In this document: one piece after another, positions 53,148 to 62,986 of the stretch | How the letters are laid out: each line of letters begins with the position of its first letter | How positions within the stretch are numbered: position 1 is the first letter of the stretch | Origin: Maricaulis sp. | Lineage (GTDB): Bacteria > Pseudomonadota > Alphaproteobacteria > Caulobacterales > Maricaulaceae | Assembly: GCF_030149515.1 (NCBI RefSeq) | Contig: NZ_JASBRI010000024.1 | Location: 124,001-188,000 of the forward strand | Direction: 5' to 3' | Length of the DNA: 64,000 bases | The notes under the pieces: model-generated | What the model was told of the DNA's origin: nothing | The model's input: the letters and a program-made list of their open reading frames with translations, nothing else | Databases searched by the model: none | Made by a program: the position numbers and the translations under genes

Positions 53148-54079
53148 CAGCCGAGCACCGTACCCGCGGGCAGCGTATTGCCGCGCAGGAAGTCCGCCGC
53201 GTCCATGGCACCCTTGCCCTCTCGCTGCAGGCGTTCAAGCCGCAGCGCCCCCTTGCTGCAGGCCACCAGCAGGGCGTCGTCCAGCACCGTGCCGGGTTCG
53301 CCGCCGCCTTCCCCGGCCCGGGCCATCAGCACTTTAACCCGCACCAGGCCCTTCTCTGTCGGCATTTCGAACCAGGCACCGGGAAACGGCGAAAGTCCGC
53401 GCACATGATTGGCCAGGTCCACGGCGGACTGGGTCCAGTCCAGGCGCGCTTCGGAGGAGGAGATTTTCTTCGCGTAAGTGATGCCGTCCTCCGATTGCGG
53501 CACGGCCTCCAGCGTGTCGCGCTCCAGTGCCGAGAGTGCGCGCGGCCACATCAGCGCGCCGGTATCCCTCAGCTTGTCGTGCAGGGTAGCGGCGGTGTCG
53601 TCTTCGGCGATGCGCACCGTTTCCGACAGCAGGATCGGACCGGTATCGAGCCCGGCTTCCATCTGCTGGATCTGCACACCCGTTGTCTCGTCGCCGGCCA
53701 TGATCGCACGCTGGATGGGCGCGGCACCGCGCCAGCGCGGCAGCAGCGAGGCGTGCAGGTTGAGACAGCCCAGGCGCGGTGCGTCAAGCGCCTCCCGGGG
53801 CAGTATCTGGCCGTAGGCGACAACGGCAGCCACATCGAGATCGAGCGCCCTGAACCCGGCAATCACATCCGGATCGCGAAAACTTTCGGGCGTAGAGACG
53901 GGAATGCCCAGCACCTCCGCCAATTGATGCACCGCCGTCTTCTGCTCGGCCTGCCCCCGGCCGCGGCGGCGCGGCGGCTGGGTATAGACGCGGGCGATCT
54001 CGTGCCCGGCCGCGGCGATCTCGGCGAGCGAGCGGGCGGCAAAGTCCGGTGTGCCCATGAAGGCGAGGCGAAGCGTCAT
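53147..54079 (-). CDS. fmt: Methionyl-tRNA formyltransferase
   Basis: A 310-residue enzyme that formylates initiator methionyl-tRNA using 10-formyl-THF. It has the typical start [20 protein letters not shown], and [20 protein letters not shown] including the catalytic Asn-His pair region. ATG 54079 is used; an in-frame ATG 54097 would add six residues. def, usually adjacent, is 2.7 kb upstream on the same strand. Confidence 0.94.
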   Translation of the reverse strand: MTLRLAFMGTPDFAARSLAEIAAAGHEIARVYTQPPRRRGRGQAEQKTAVHQLAEVLGIPVSTPESFRDPDVIAGFRALDLDVAAVVAYGQILPREALDAPRLGCLNLHASLLPRWRGAAPIQRAIMAGDETTGVQIQQMEAGLDTGPILLSETVRIAEDDTAATLHDKLRDTGALMWPRALSALERDTLEAVPQSEDGITYAKKISSSEARLDWTQSAVDLANHVRGLSPFPGAWFEMPTEKGLVRVKVLMARAGEGGGEPGTVLDDALLVACSKGALRLERLQREGKGAMDAADFLRGNTLPAGTVLG

Positions 54080-54161
54080 TAACGGGTCCGTATTCATCGG
54101 CGGTCGGGGTTGGGTTGTGATAGCGTCCGGCCATGCCCAACGCCAAGAGAAAGCGTCACCC

Positions 54162-54518
54162 ATGAAACCTGCCTGGACAATCCTCCCGCTCCTGCTGCTC
54201 GCCGCCTGTGCCACGGACAAGGCACCGCCGGCCCCGCCGCCCGCGGTGATCGAGGTCGGGATCGGGGAAAGCTGCGGCGGTTTCACCCGGCCCGGGCGCA
54301 TGTGTGCCGGCGCGCCGGAAACCGCCTATTGCCGCTATGAACCCGCCGCCATGTGCGGTGCGGCCGATGCCCCGGGAACCTGTCAGCCACGCCCGCAAGT
54401 CTGCACCCGCGAATACCGCCCGGTCTGCGGCTGCGACCGCCGGACCTACGGCAATGCCTGCACGGCGGCCTCGGCCGGTGTCAGCGTGGTGCACGAGGGG
54501 GCGTGCCACGAGGGCTGA
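54162..54518 (+). CDS. Kazal-domain lipoprotein 1
   Basis: A 118-residue protein with a lipobox ([11 protein letters not shown], lipidated C16). Two cysteine-rich parts follow: a first module [20 protein letters not shown] with further cysteines, and a C-terminal Kazal module [20 protein letters not shown] with its last pair in GACHEG. Kazal domains in animals inhibit serine proteases; bacterial ones are surface inhibitors of unknown target. Divergent from fmt, followed by another Kazal lipoprotein. Confidence 0.85.
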   Translation: MKPAWTILPLLLLAACATDKAPPAPPPAVIEVGIGESCGGFTRPGRMCAGAPETAYCRYEPAAMCGAADAPGTCQPRPQVCTREYRPVCGCDRRTYGNACTAASAGVSVVHEGACHEG

Positions 54519-54663
54519 CGATCACGGACGGGGCATCTCTGCTGCGCTGCCGCAATAAATCGTGATCGCGTGGAAATGCGGCTCCCACTGCCCCAATAAA
54601 GTGCAGAGTGGTAAATCACACGCCTGTGCCAATCATGGCACTCGGGTTAAGGATACCACTCAC

Positions 54664-55026
54664 ATGCGTACGCAACTTGCCGCCGCCCTCCTGGGCGGCG
54701 CGATTCTGATGGCCTGCACTGCCCCGGAAGACGTTTCCGCAATGGCCGACACTCCGGCCCAGGATGCTGCGCCGGTCAGCGAGACCGTGACCGACGAAAC
54801 GGTCGCGGAATTGCCGGCTGACGAAGGTCTGGCCGACATTGCTCCGGCCGAAACCGCTCCGGCTGCCGACGCGGTCGAGACCGCACCGGTCTGCCCCCAG
54901 GACTATGCGCCTGTGTGCGGCGCCGACGGTGAAACCTATGGCAATGCCTGCGAAGCCGAGACCGCCGGCATCGAAATCGCCGCGACCGGCGAATGCCACG
55001 TCGACGACGAGGACGGCCAGCACTAA
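54664..55026 (+). CDS. Kazal-domain lipoprotein 2
   Basis: A 120-residue protein, lipobox AILMACTA (C18). An acidic, Ala/Pro/Glu-rich linker (about 25-78) leads to a compact Kazal module: VCPQDYAPVCGADGETYGNA and CEAETAGIEIAATGECHVDD. Tandem with Kazal lipoprotein 1 but diverged outside the domain, so it is not a recent duplicate. Likely tethered to the inner face of the outer membrane or surface exposed. Confidence 0.85.
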   Translation: MRTQLAAALLGGAILMACTAPEDVSAMADTPAQDAAPVSETVTDETVAELPADEGLADIAPAETAPAADAVETAPVCPQDYAPVCGADGETYGNACEAETAGIEIAATGECHVDDEDGQH

Positions 55027-55037
55027 GCCGGCAACCT

Positions 55038-55066
55038 GCGGGGGCGGGCATGCCTGCCCCCGCTTG
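55038..55066. terminator. Terminator between Kazal lipoprotein 2 and convergent lipoprotein
   Basis: GCGGGGGC and GCCCCCGC form an 8-bp GC stem, extended inward by GGC/GCC. It lies between convergent stop codons at 55026 and 55068. Confidence 0.65.
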
Positions 55067-55067
55067 C

Positions 55068-55637
55068 CTATTCGGCGCCCCAGGGCGGCGGCGGAGCTTC
55101 GACCGGCTGCGTCAGGTCGAACTCGGCCGCGAAATGCCGGTCCGGCCGGTCCAGCGCATACGTAAAGCGCGTCTCACCCAGCGTGATCGACCAGACATTC
55201 TCCGTTGAGGCGGGAATGCCCTCGCGCTCGAACAGCGCCCGGGAATATGCATCCGCCGGAAACTCCGCCCGGTCCGGCGCCGGCGCTTCCACCGTATCGC
55301 CGCCATATTGGGTCAGCACATCCTCGCTGCCATCCTCATGCCGGTGATCGTGCTTCAGGCGCAGCCCGTCCGCGGTGCGTGAAATCACCCAGGTGCGCGA
55401 GCGATCCTCGCCGACATGCAGCGGGATGCGGATCGCGTCCCCGCCGCACTCGCGCACATGCATGACAAGCCGCCGGGACGCCCAGTCAGCATCACGGGGA
55501 TCCTCGCTGACAACGCGGCCTTCGAAGGCCTGACCGCAACGGGCGGCCAGACGATCGAACAGGTCCGCCTCCGGCGCCGGCTGTGAACAGGCCATCAGGG
55601 CAAGCGGCATCGTCGCGCTCAGGCCAATGCGTTTCAT
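55068..55637 (-). CDS. Predicted lipoprotein of unknown function, 189 aa
   Basis: ATG 55637 with GGAGGT-like bases upstream. The lipobox LALMACSQ puts the lipidated cysteine at 17. The mature part has a cysteine pair (RCGQAF and RECGGD) and beta-rich segments (RIPLHVGEDRSRTWVISRTA, VWSITLGETRFTYALDRPDR). No family is recognised. It converges with Kazal lipoprotein 2 and is divergent from the pirin gene. Confidence 0.7.
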   Translation of the reverse strand: MKRIGLSATMPLALMACSQPAPEADLFDRLAARCGQAFEGRVVSEDPRDADWASRRLVMHVRECGGDAIRIPLHVGEDRSRTWVISRTADGLRLKHDHRHEDGSEDVLTQYGGDTVEAPAPDRAEFPADAYSRALFEREGIPASTENVWSITLGETRFTYALDRPDRHFAAEFDLTQPVEAPPPPWGAE

Positions 55638-55794
55638 GGAGGTCCCTTTCAACAACAATCGGCAAACCTGCCCCATCTCTTCCGGTTTGGAAACAATCCT
55701 TTTCGCCGGACTGGCTGGGTGCAAGCGGCCGTCGGTCCTATCTTGTCGTCAAGACCGGCGGGCCATCCCGCCGCAACGCAAGGAGTGAATCGCC

Positions 55795-56646
55795 ATGACC
55801 GCGACCGACACCATGACCAGGACGCGCCGGATCACCAAGATCTCGCGCGGCCAGCCGACCTCGGACGGGGCCGGCGTGAAGCTGACCCGCATGCTGGGCC
55901 ATCGCGGGCTGATGGATCTCGACCCCTTCCTGATGCTGGACCAGATCCGCTCGGATGACAGCGCCGACTATATGGCCGGATTCCCGAACCATCCGCACCG
56001 CGGCTTCGAGACTGTGACCATCATGCTGGACGGCAAGATGCGCCACGGCGACAACAAGGGCCATTCCGGCGTGATCGAGGACGGCGGCATCCAGTGGATG
56101 ACGGCCGGCCGGGGCATCGTTCATTCCGAGACCCCGGAACAGGAAGATGGCCGTCTCTGGGGCTTCCAGCTGTGGGTCAACCTGCCCGCCGAGCTGAAGA
56201 TGACGGAGCCGGGCTATCAGGAATTCGCCCGGGACGAGATCCCGGTCGAAACCCGCGAGGGGGCGACCTTGCGCGTGCTGGCCGGGCGGAGCTCGACCGG
56301 TGTGGAAGGCCCGGCGAAATCGGTCTCGATCCAGCCCACCCTGATCGACATCGTGCTGGAACCGGGCGCCCGCCTGGTCGAACAAGTCGATCCGGAGCAC
56401 ACGGCCTTCATCGCCGTTTACAAGGGGGCGGTCTCCTCCGGCGAAGGCCGGGTGAGCGATCCCGATCTGGGCGTTCTGGAGGACGGCGACACGATCGAGC
56501 TGAAGGCCGGAGAGGACGGCGCGAGCCTGCTTCTGGTCGCCGGCAAACCGATCAACGAGCCGGTCGCCCGCTACGGTCCCTTCGTGATGAACACGGAAGC
56601 CGAGCTGCACCAGGCGGTGCGGGATTTCCAGGCCGGGAAGTTCTAG
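55795..56646 (+). CDS. Pirin-family cupin protein
   Basis: A 283-residue bicupin. The N-terminal iron site is HPHRGFETVTIMLDG, with further ligands in GGIQWMTAGRGIVHSE. Bacterial pirins include quercetinases and pyruvate-dehydrogenase modulators; the role here is unknown. AAGGAG lies upstream of ATG 55795. A long palindrome follows between it and def. Confidence 0.88.
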   Translation: MTATDTMTRTRRITKISRGQPTSDGAGVKLTRMLGHRGLMDLDPFLMLDQIRSDDSADYMAGFPNHPHRGFETVTIMLDGKMRHGDNKGHSGVIEDGGIQWMTAGRGIVHSETPEQEDGRLWGFQLWVNLPAELKMTEPGYQEFARDEIPVETREGATLRVLAGRSSTGVEGPAKSVSIQPTLIDIVLEPGARLVEQVDPEHTAFIAVYKGAVSSGEGRVSDPDLGVLEDGDTIELKAGEDGASLLLVAGKPINEPVARYGPFVMNTEAELHQAVRDFQAGKF

Positions 56647-56686
56647 CCTCCGCCGGTTTTCCGGCCAGGATGGAACACAGAGCCAG

Positions 56687-56738
56687 CCGGGATCCACTCA
56701 CATCTCTTTCTCCCCTGCCGAGTGTGAGTGGATCCCGG
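56687..56738. repeat. Perfect 16-bp inverted repeat, 20-nt loop
   Basis: CCGGGATCCACTCACA (56687-56702) and TGTGAGTGGATCCCGG (56723-56738) pair without mismatch. It lies between convergent pirin and def and probably acts as a bidirectional transcription stop, though the long loop and lack of a T run are unusual. Confidence 0.75.
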
Positions 56739-56815
56739 ACAGCTCAGCGCTTCCGGGACAAATGGCCGGGCAGGGGAACAAGGCCGAGGGGCGGATGCCG
56801 CGCTTGCGCTCCGTG

Positions 56816-57340
56816 TCAGGCCGCGTCGCGGTCTTTCAGCTTTTCCGCCTTGCGCACCTTCTGCACGGCGCGCTGGCGTTTCAGACGCGAGAGATAGTCG
56901 ATGAAAAGCACGCCCTCGAGATGGTCCATCTCGTGCTGGATGCACACGGCGTACATGCCCTCGGCGATCTCGTCGACTTCATTGCCGTCATAATCGAGAT
57001 ACTGCACGCGGATACGGTCCGGGCGCTCGACCTCGTCATAGACGGTGGGCACGGACAGGCAGCCCTCTTCATAGGGCTGCAGCGTGTCGGACGGTTCGGA
57101 AAGCACCGGATTGACGAAAAAGCGCGGTTGCGGCTCCTCGTCCGGGCGCGCCAGATCCATCACGATGACGCGCTTGGGCACACCGACCTGGATCGCCGCC
57201 AGGCCGATCCCGTCGGCGGCATACATCGTCTCCAGCATGTCATCCATGAGCGCGCGAAGCTCGTCATCAACCTTTTCAACAGGTTGCGAGACTTCCTTCA
57301 GGATGGGATCCGGAACGGTGCGAATTTCACGTATAGCCAT
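56816..57340 (-). CDS. def: Peptide deformylase
   Basis: A 174-residue metal hydrolase that removes the N-formyl group from nascent proteins. Motif 1 GIGLAA (44-49), motif 2 EEGCLSVP (C94) and motif 3 QHEMDH (H136, E137, H140) are complete. It partners fmt functionally, but here four accessory genes lie between them. ATG 57340. Confidence 0.95.
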   Translation of the reverse strand: MAIREIRTVPDPILKEVSQPVEKVDDELRALMDDMLETMYAADGIGLAAIQVGVPKRVIVMDLARPDEEPQPRFFVNPVLSEPSDTLQPYEEGCLSVPTVYDEVERPDRIRVQYLDYDGNEVDEIAEGMYAVCIQHEMDHLEGVLFIDYLSRLKRQRAVQKVRKAEKLKDRDAA

Positions 57341-57371
57341 AGGCTCTAAATAATCCCGCCGCCTTAATCGT

Positions 57372-58766
57372 TCAAGAATCGGCCGCTTCGGAGGCCGAAA
57401 GCGCCGGCGTTTCGTCATGCTCGACACCGGCCGCGTCGAGATAGTCGTCGGGCAGGGATTTGCGAGTCGAGGCGCCGAGCTTTTTCAGCATTTCCGCCTG
57501 GCGGATGACATTGCCGCGGCCGTCGGAGAGCTTGTTCTTGGCGTCGTGCCAGGCGCCCTTGGCCTGATCGATCCGGGTGCCGACCTTTTCCAGATCGCCG
57601 ACAAAACCCTCCAGCTTGTCGTAGAGCGCACCGGCGCGGTTGGCGATGTCCAGCGCATTGCGGTTCTGCCGGTCGACGGTCCACAGATTCTGCACCGTGC
57701 GCATGGCCATCATCAGCGTGGTCGGCGTGGCGATCATCACATCGCGCTCCCAGGCATAGACGGTGACGTCCGGATCGTTCTGCAGGGCCAGCGAGGCCGC
57801 GCCTTCCAGCGGCACGAACATCAGGGTGAAGCTCACCCCTTCGTAGAATTGCGCATAGTCCTTTTCTCCCAGCGCCTTGATATGGCTGCGCACGGAGTTG
57901 AGATGCTGTTTCAGCGCCGCACCGCGCTCCTCGTCCTCCTCCGCATTCACACACCGCTCGAAGGCAGTCAGCGAGACCTTGCTGTCGATCACCAGGCGCT
58001 GCTTGCCCGGCAGTTCGACCACGATATCCGGCCGCCGGCGCGCGCCGTCCTCGGTCGTCTCGCTCTGCTGGGTGAAGAATTCATGGCCCTCGCGCAGGCC
58101 GGCACGCTCCAGTATGGAGGCCAGTACCAGCTCGCCCCAATCGCCCTGGACCTTGGATGAGGAGCGCAGGGCGTTGGTCAGGCTCTTGGCGTCCTCCGAC
58201 ATCTGGGCCGCGTCCTTGCGGACGGTTTCCATCAATTGCTTGATCTCGCCGGCATGACCCGAACGCTCCTTGGCATCGGTCTCCACCTTGGTGCGGAATT
58301 CGGAGAGCTGGTCGCGCAATGGTTTCAGCAGGGTCTGCAGGTTTTCCGTGCTCTGCTTGTTCAGCTCGGCGCCGGAGGTCTTGAGGATTTCGTTCGCCGT
58401 GAGCTTGAACTGTTCGGTCAGGCGCTCGCGGGCCTTTTCCAGCTCGGCCAGCTTGTCCTTGTGATGCTCCAGCGCCGCCTCGTGGGCGGATTTCAGACCG
58501 GAGAGTTCGCGCACCAGGGCCTGTTTCTCCTCCTGCAGTGCATCGACCTTCCCGCGCAGGCGGTCGCGTTCCTCGATCGCGCCATCGAGCCGGGCCAGGC
58601 GTTCGCGCGCCGCGGCCAGGTCGCCGCGCAGCGTCTCGACCTGGTCCGCCTCGAACCCGTCATCCCTTTGCGGGCGGCGCAGGATGAGCACGGCCAGAAG
58701 CGCGATCACGAGGCCGAGGCCGCAGAGCAGGAGCCAGGTTTCCGGAGCGATATCGGTCAGGATCAT
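57372..58766 (-). CDS. rmuC: DNA recombination protein RmuC
   Basis: A 464-residue protein: an N-terminal membrane anchor (about 10-29, [20 protein letters not shown]), a long coiled coil (about 45-190) and a C-terminal nuclease-like RmuC domain ([36 protein letters not shown]). It limits inversions between short repeats in E. coli. ATG 58766 with AAGG upstream. It is upstream of def on the same strand. Confidence 0.9.
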   Translation of the reverse strand: MILTDIAPETWLLLCGLGLVIALLAVLILRRPQRDDGFEADQVETLRGDLAAARERLARLDGAIEERDRLRGKVDALQEEKQALVRELSGLKSAHEAALEHHKDKLAELEKARERLTEQFKLTANEILKTSGAELNKQSTENLQTLLKPLRDQLSEFRTKVETDAKERSGHAGEIKQLMETVRKDAAQMSEDAKSLTNALRSSSKVQGDWGELVLASILERAGLREGHEFFTQQSETTEDGARRRPDIVVELPGKQRLVIDSKVSLTAFERCVNAEEDEERGAALKQHLNSVRSHIKALGEKDYAQFYEGVSFTLMFVPLEGAASLALQNDPDVTVYAWERDVMIATPTTLMMAMRTVQNLWTVDRQNRNALDIANRAGALYDKLEGFVGDLEKVGTRIDQAKGAWHDAKNKLSDGRGNVIRQAEMLKKLGASTRKSLPDDYLDAAGVEHDETPALSASEAADS

Positions 58767-58905
58767 GAGTTCGCCTTCTGTTCGCGGCGCATTCTGCGTG
58801 AGTCGGTCGACGGCGGCCAGCTTGGCACGCGCCAGCGTCAAAACCTGTCACCCATGCGGCCCGCATCTTGCGTCACACGGCAGCGAGGGACGTTGGAGGC
58901 CTGCG

Positions 58906-60024
58906 ATGCGCGTGCGGATCGTTTCAATCGAGGACATGACGGCCGATCTGGTCGCGAAATGGAACGGCTGGGCCCGTCCGGACGGCCGGCTGATCAGCCC
59001 CTATCTGTGCTTCGAGTTTACCGAAACGGTCGCCCGCACCCGGCCCGATACCCGCATCGCCGTGCTGGAAGACGACGGCGAAGTCACCGGTTTCTTTCCG
59101 CACCATGCGCCACATGACGGGATCGTGCGCCCGCTGGGCGCGCCGATGAGCGACTATCAGGGCATTGTCGCCAGGCCGGGCGTGCATATCGACCCGCGGG
59201 CCATCGTGCGGGCCTGCGGCGGCTCGGCGATGGTGTACGACAACTGGTATTGCCCGCTCGGCGGCATACCCGATGCGCGCCGCGAGCGCGAAGGCAGCGT
59301 GATCGTCGATCTGGCCGAAGGCGCCAGGGCCTATTTCGACGCGCGCCGGAGCGTCCACCGCGACCATTTCAAGAAAACGGCCCGGCGCCTGCGCGCGGCC
59401 GAACGCGATTTCGGCCCGGTGCGGGTCAAGCTGGGCGACGACACAGGCCGCGCCTTTGCTGCGCTCGCCGCCTGGAAGGAGGCGCAGTACACGTCCACCG
59501 GAAAGCTGAATGTCTTCTCCATTGCCTGGGTCCAGGACGTGCTCGCGCAGCTGCGCGCCCGCGAGGGCGAGGCCTTCGGCGGCCTCACCGCCTCGCTCTG
59601 GTTCGGAGACCGGCTGGCCGCCGTCGAATTCGGTCTGGTAGCCGACGATGTCTATCATTCCTGGTTCCCGGCCTACGATCCGGAACTGGCCAGGTATTCG
59701 CCGGGCCTGCTCCTGCTGCACGGACTGTTCGAACAGGCGCAGGCGCACGGCCTTGAACGCATCGATCTCGGCCGCGGCGGCGGACATTACAAGAAATACT
59801 ATGCCAGCTACGAAATTCCGCTGGATCACGGCCGCGTACTGGTTCCCGGCATGGCGGCGCTGGGCATCTGCAGCTGGGAACTGGCCGAACGTGCTGCTGC
59901 TGTGATGCCGGATGCGGTGGCGAACCTGCCGGTGCGGTTGCGCCGCCGCTGGGCCCAGGTCAGCGCCTTCCAGCCCCGTTTTGCGCCACGCCTGGCGAGC
60001 TTTGCCGGATCCATCGCGCTGTAG
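58906..60024 (+). CDS. CelD/BcsL-like GNAT acetyltransferase
   Basis: A 372-residue GNAT-fold protein of the Acetyltransf_6 group. Typical sequences are RRSVHRDHFKKTARRLRAAE and the C-terminal GLERIDLGRGGGHYKKYYAS. Such enzymes sit in exopolysaccharide or cellulose clusters in rhizobia and modify polymer or lipid carriers; no polysaccharide genes are near here. ATG 58906 has GGAGG 7 nt upstream. Confidence 0.78.
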   Translation: MRVRIVSIEDMTADLVAKWNGWARPDGRLISPYLCFEFTETVARTRPDTRIAVLEDDGEVTGFFPHHAPHDGIVRPLGAPMSDYQGIVARPGVHIDPRAIVRACGGSAMVYDNWYCPLGGIPDARREREGSVIVDLAEGARAYFDARRSVHRDHFKKTARRLRAAERDFGPVRVKLGDDTGRAFAALAAWKEAQYTSTGKLNVFSIAWVQDVLAQLRAREGEAFGGLTASLWFGDRLAAVEFGLVADDVYHSWFPAYDPELARYSPGLLLLHGLFEQAQAHGLERIDLGRGGGHYKKYYASYEIPLDHGRVLVPGMAALGICSWELAERAAAVMPDAVANLPVRLRRRWAQVSAFQPRFAPRLASFAGSIAL

Positions 60025-60099
60025 CCCTTTCGTCCACGCCCCTCTTCAATCCCCCGGCGCATCGCCCTAGATTGGGCCTTGCCAACAGGGAGAGCGAGC

Positions 60100-61227
60100 A
60101 TGCGTGTTGTTGCAAGTACACTAGCGCTGGCGGTCCTGACTGGATCCGCCCTGGCCCAATCAACCATCCATGAAACCGAACAGGCCGACTTCACGGTGGA
60201 GACCGTGGCAGAGGGGCTGGAGTTTCCCTGGTCGCTCGCCTTCCTGCCGGACGGCGACATGCTGGTTACCGAACGCGAGGGCCGGCTGCGCTATATCGAT
60301 GACGGCACGCTTCGCGAGGCCCCGGTCGAGGGCCTGCCGGACATACTGGTTGAAAACCAGGGCGGCCTGCTCGGCCTTGCCCTGCACCCGGAATTCGCCG
60401 AGACGCGCTGGGTCTATTTCGCTTTTTCCGAAGGCACGGCCTCGGCCAACCGGACGGCCCTCGCCCGCGGCCGGCTGAGCGAGGACGGCCGTGCGCTGAA
60501 CGGTGTGGAAACGCTGTTCCGGGTCAATTTCGAGAAGGAGCGCGGCTATCATTTCGGCGGCCGCATCCAGTTCCTGGACGACGGCACGCTTCTGCTGACC
60601 CTCGGCGATGGCGGGCTGCACCGGAACGAGGCGCAGAACCTGGGCAATCATCTGGGCACGATTGTCCGGCTCAATGATGACGGCTCGGTGCCCTTCGACA
60701 ACCCCTTCGTCAGCGCCGGCGGCGCACAGCCGGAGATCTGGTCCTACGGACACCGCAATGTGCAGGGCATCGCCATCAATCCGGCCACCGGATCTGTCTG
60801 GACGCACGAACACGGCGCCCGCGGCGGCGACGAGATCAACATCGTCGAGGCCGGGCTGAATTATGGCTGGCCCGAGATCACCTACGGTATCAACTATGAC
60901 GGCACGCCTGTCTCCGACGCTACCCGGCGTGAAGGACTGGAACAGCCGATCTGGTTCTGGGATCCCTCCATCGCGCCGTCCGGACTGGCCTTCTACCGGG
61001 GCGAGGAATTCCCGGAATGGCAGGGCGATGCCTTCGTCGGGGGGCTCGCGGGCTCCATGCTCGTTCGCTATGAAGTGGACGGTGACCGGATCATCTCCGA
61101 AGAGGAGCTCCTGGTCGAACGCGGCGAGCGGATCCGCGACGTCCGGTCCGGCCCGGACGGCCATCTCTACATTCTAACCGACGATCTGGAAGGTGCCGTG
61201 TTGCGGCTGGATGTCGTCGTGCCGTAG
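60100..61227 (+). CDS. PQQ-dependent sugar dehydrogenase (YliI/Asd family)
   Basis: A 375-residue secreted six-bladed propeller. Signal peptide residues 1-20 (ALAVLTGSALA-Q). Typical blocks are EFPWSLAFLPDGDMLVTERE, GLLGLALHPEF, YHFGGRIQFL, EIWSYGHRNVQGIAINPATG and HEHGARGGDEIN, with the catalytic histidine in the first histidine-rich block unclear. It oxidises aldose sugars with PQQ. No pqq biosynthesis genes are in this window. Confidence 0.85.
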   Translation: MRVVASTLALAVLTGSALAQSTIHETEQADFTVETVAEGLEFPWSLAFLPDGDMLVTEREGRLRYIDDGTLREAPVEGLPDILVENQGGLLGLALHPEFAETRWVYFAFSEGTASANRTALARGRLSEDGRALNGVETLFRVNFEKERGYHFGGRIQFLDDGTLLLTLGDGGLHRNEAQNLGNHLGTIVRLNDDGSVPFDNPFVSAGGAQPEIWSYGHRNVQGIAINPATGSVWTHEHGARGGDEINIVEAGLNYGWPEITYGINYDGTPVSDATRREGLEQPIWFWDPSIAPSGLAFYRGEEFPEWQGDAFVGGLAGSMLVRYEVDGDRIISEEELLVERGERIRDVRSGPDGHLYILTDDLEGAVLRLDVVVP

Positions 61228-61259
61228 GAGCAGACCTCCGGCAGCGCAACGTCCCGAAC

Positions 61260-61982
61260 CTAGCCGCGCATATCCAGCAGCCGCCGTCCCTGCGCGACAT
61301 TGCGCAGGAGATAGACCAGCGGCGTGTCGAAGGCGGCCACCAGGACTTTCACCAGTACCTGGCCGAGTATCAGGCTGCCGATGGCCGCCCAGGTCTGGAT
61401 CCCGGCGAAAGCGACGGTGATGAAAATGGTCGAATTCAGGATCTGGGAAATCATGGTCGAGGCATTGTTGCGCAGCCAGAGCCGGTTCTTGCCTTCATCG
61501 CGCATCCGCATGTGATGGAAAATCAGCACATCGGCCAGCGCGCTGACGCCGAATGCCGCCATGCCCGCGAAATTGGTCCTGTTGCCCGATGAGAAGACGG
61601 AGACGAACTCGGCCTGGCGCTCCGGCGTCCAGCTGTCGGCTGCGGAAATAAACGGCACGACGTCCTCGACATGCATCGCATAGACCAGGAGCAGAGCCAG
61701 GACGACCCGCATCGCCAGGCCGCACAGAACCACACAGAGTGCATAGCCGCGGCCCCAGACTTCGCTGATCACATCGGTGGCCAGATAGGTCAGGCAAAAG
61801 GCCAGTGTCCCGGCCGGCACAAGCACCGAGACCGGTCCCAGATGGACTTCATGCACCTTTATGGCGGTCAGTGCCGCAAGCACCAAGGATACCATGAACA
61901 GTCCGGTGCAGAAGAAGAGGACCACCGCCTTGCGCGTGACGCGCTCGGGGTTCATCGCCCCTGTCGCGACCGTGTCCGCCAT
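61260..61982 (-). CDS. Queuosine precursor transporter (YhhQ family)
   Basis: A 240-residue six-helix membrane protein of the DUF165/VUT family. Typical sequence is AFCLTYLATDVISEVWGRGY and FIFITVAF-type helices near the end. YhhQ imports queuine/preQ0-type bases for tRNA wobble modification. ATG 61982. No adjacent que or tgt gene. It lies on the same strand as recR. Confidence 0.85.
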   Translation of the reverse strand: MADTVATGAMNPERVTRKAVVLFFCTGLFMVSLVLAALTAIKVHEVHLGPVSVLVPAGTLAFCLTYLATDVISEVWGRGYALCVVLCGLAMRVVLALLLVYAMHVEDVVPFISAADSWTPERQAEFVSVFSSGNRTNFAGMAAFGVSALADVLIFHHMRMRDEGKNRLWLRNNASTMISQILNSTIFITVAFAGIQTWAAIGSLILGQVLVKVLVAAFDTPLVYLLRNVAQGRRLLDMRG

Positions 61983-62043
61983 GCCGTCCTCCCAGCCGTT
62001 CCGCCGGAAGAATAGGATGATTTGCGGTGTTGAATAGGTAAAT

Positions 62044-62649
62044 TCAGACCGAGGACCGGCTGCGGAAGGCCGCAGCCAGCGTACCGTCGTCGAGATAATC
62101 CAGCTCTCCGCCCACCGGCACGCCCCGCGCCAGCGAGGTCACCGAGACATCGCAACCGGCCAGCTTGTCGGCGAGATAGTGGGCCGTGGTCTGGCCGTCG
62201 ACCGTGGCGTTGAGGGCCAGAACGATCTCACTGACGGCGTCGCGCCCGGCCCGTTCGATCAGCTTGGCGATGTTCAGATCCTCAGGCCGCACGCCGTCCA
62301 GCGCCGAGAGCACGCCGCCCAGCACGTGATAGCGCCCCTTGAAGGCACCGGCGCGTTCCAGCGCCCAGAGATCGCCGACGGTCTCGACGACGCAGATCGC
62401 GCCGTCCTGCCGGTTGGGCGCGGCGCAGACGGCACAGGGGTCGGTGACGTCGAGATTGCCACATTCACTGCAGGACCGGATCTTGTCGGCGGCATCGCCC
62501 AGGGCCTCGGCCAGGGGGCGCATCAGGCCGTCGCGCTTGCCCAGAAGATGCAGCGCCGCGCGCCGGGCCGACCGCGGCCCCAGACCCGGCAGTTTCGCCA
62601 GGAGCGTGATCAGGCGTTCGATTTCCGGGCCGGCCGAGGCGGTTCGCAT
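62044..62649 (-). CDS. recR: Recombination protein RecR
   Basis: A 201-residue ring-forming DNA-binding protein of RecF-pathway gap repair. Helix-hairpin-helix [20 protein letters not shown], a four-cysteine zinc finger ([16 protein letters not shown]) and a Toprim domain ([17 protein letters not shown]) are all present. It sits in the dnaX-ybaB-recR operon. Confidence 0.95.
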   Translation of the reverse strand: MRTASAGPEIERLITLLAKLPGLGPRSARRAALHLLGKRDGLMRPLAEALGDAADKIRSCSECGNLDVTDPCAVCAAPNRQDGAICVVETVGDLWALERAGAFKGRYHVLGGVLSALDGVRPEDLNIAKLIERAGRDAVSEIVLALNATVDGQTTAHYLADKLAGCDVSVTSLARGVPVGGELDYLDDGTLAAAFRSRSSV

Positions 62650-62662
62650 GAGCGATTGCGTC

Positions 62663-62986
62663 CTAGAAGGGCAGGTTCATGCCCGGAGGCAGATCCAGCC
62701 CGCCGGCTGCGTCCTTGAGGATTTCCTGCTGGCGCACTTCGGCCTTGCGGCGGGCGTCGTTGTGCGCGGCCAGGATCAGGTCCTCCAGGATTTCCGGCTC
62801 GTCCGGATCGATCAGGCTCTTGTCGATATCGACCCGTTTCAGATCGCCCTTGGCCGTCATCGTGACGCGCAACAGGCCGGCCCCGGACTCGCCGGTCACC
62901 TCCTCCGCATCGAGCTTGGCCTGGGCGTCGGCCATTTTCTGCTGCATGGCCTGCGCCTGCTTCATCAGACCCATCAGGTCCTTCAT
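62663..62986 (-). CDS. ybaB: YbaB/EbfC nucleoid-associated protein
   Basis: A 107-residue DNA-binding protein. The typical helical start [20 protein letters not shown] and the C-terminal PPGMNLPF are conserved. It binds DNA as a dimer and is nearly always between dnaX and recR. Its ATG overlaps the dnaX stop by 4 nt. Confidence 0.93.
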   Translation of the reverse strand: MKDLMGLMKQAQAMQQKMADAQAKLDAEEVTGESGAGLLRVTMTAKGDLKRVDIDKSLIDPDEPEILEDLILAAHNDARRKAEVRQQEILKDAAGGLDLPPGMNLPF

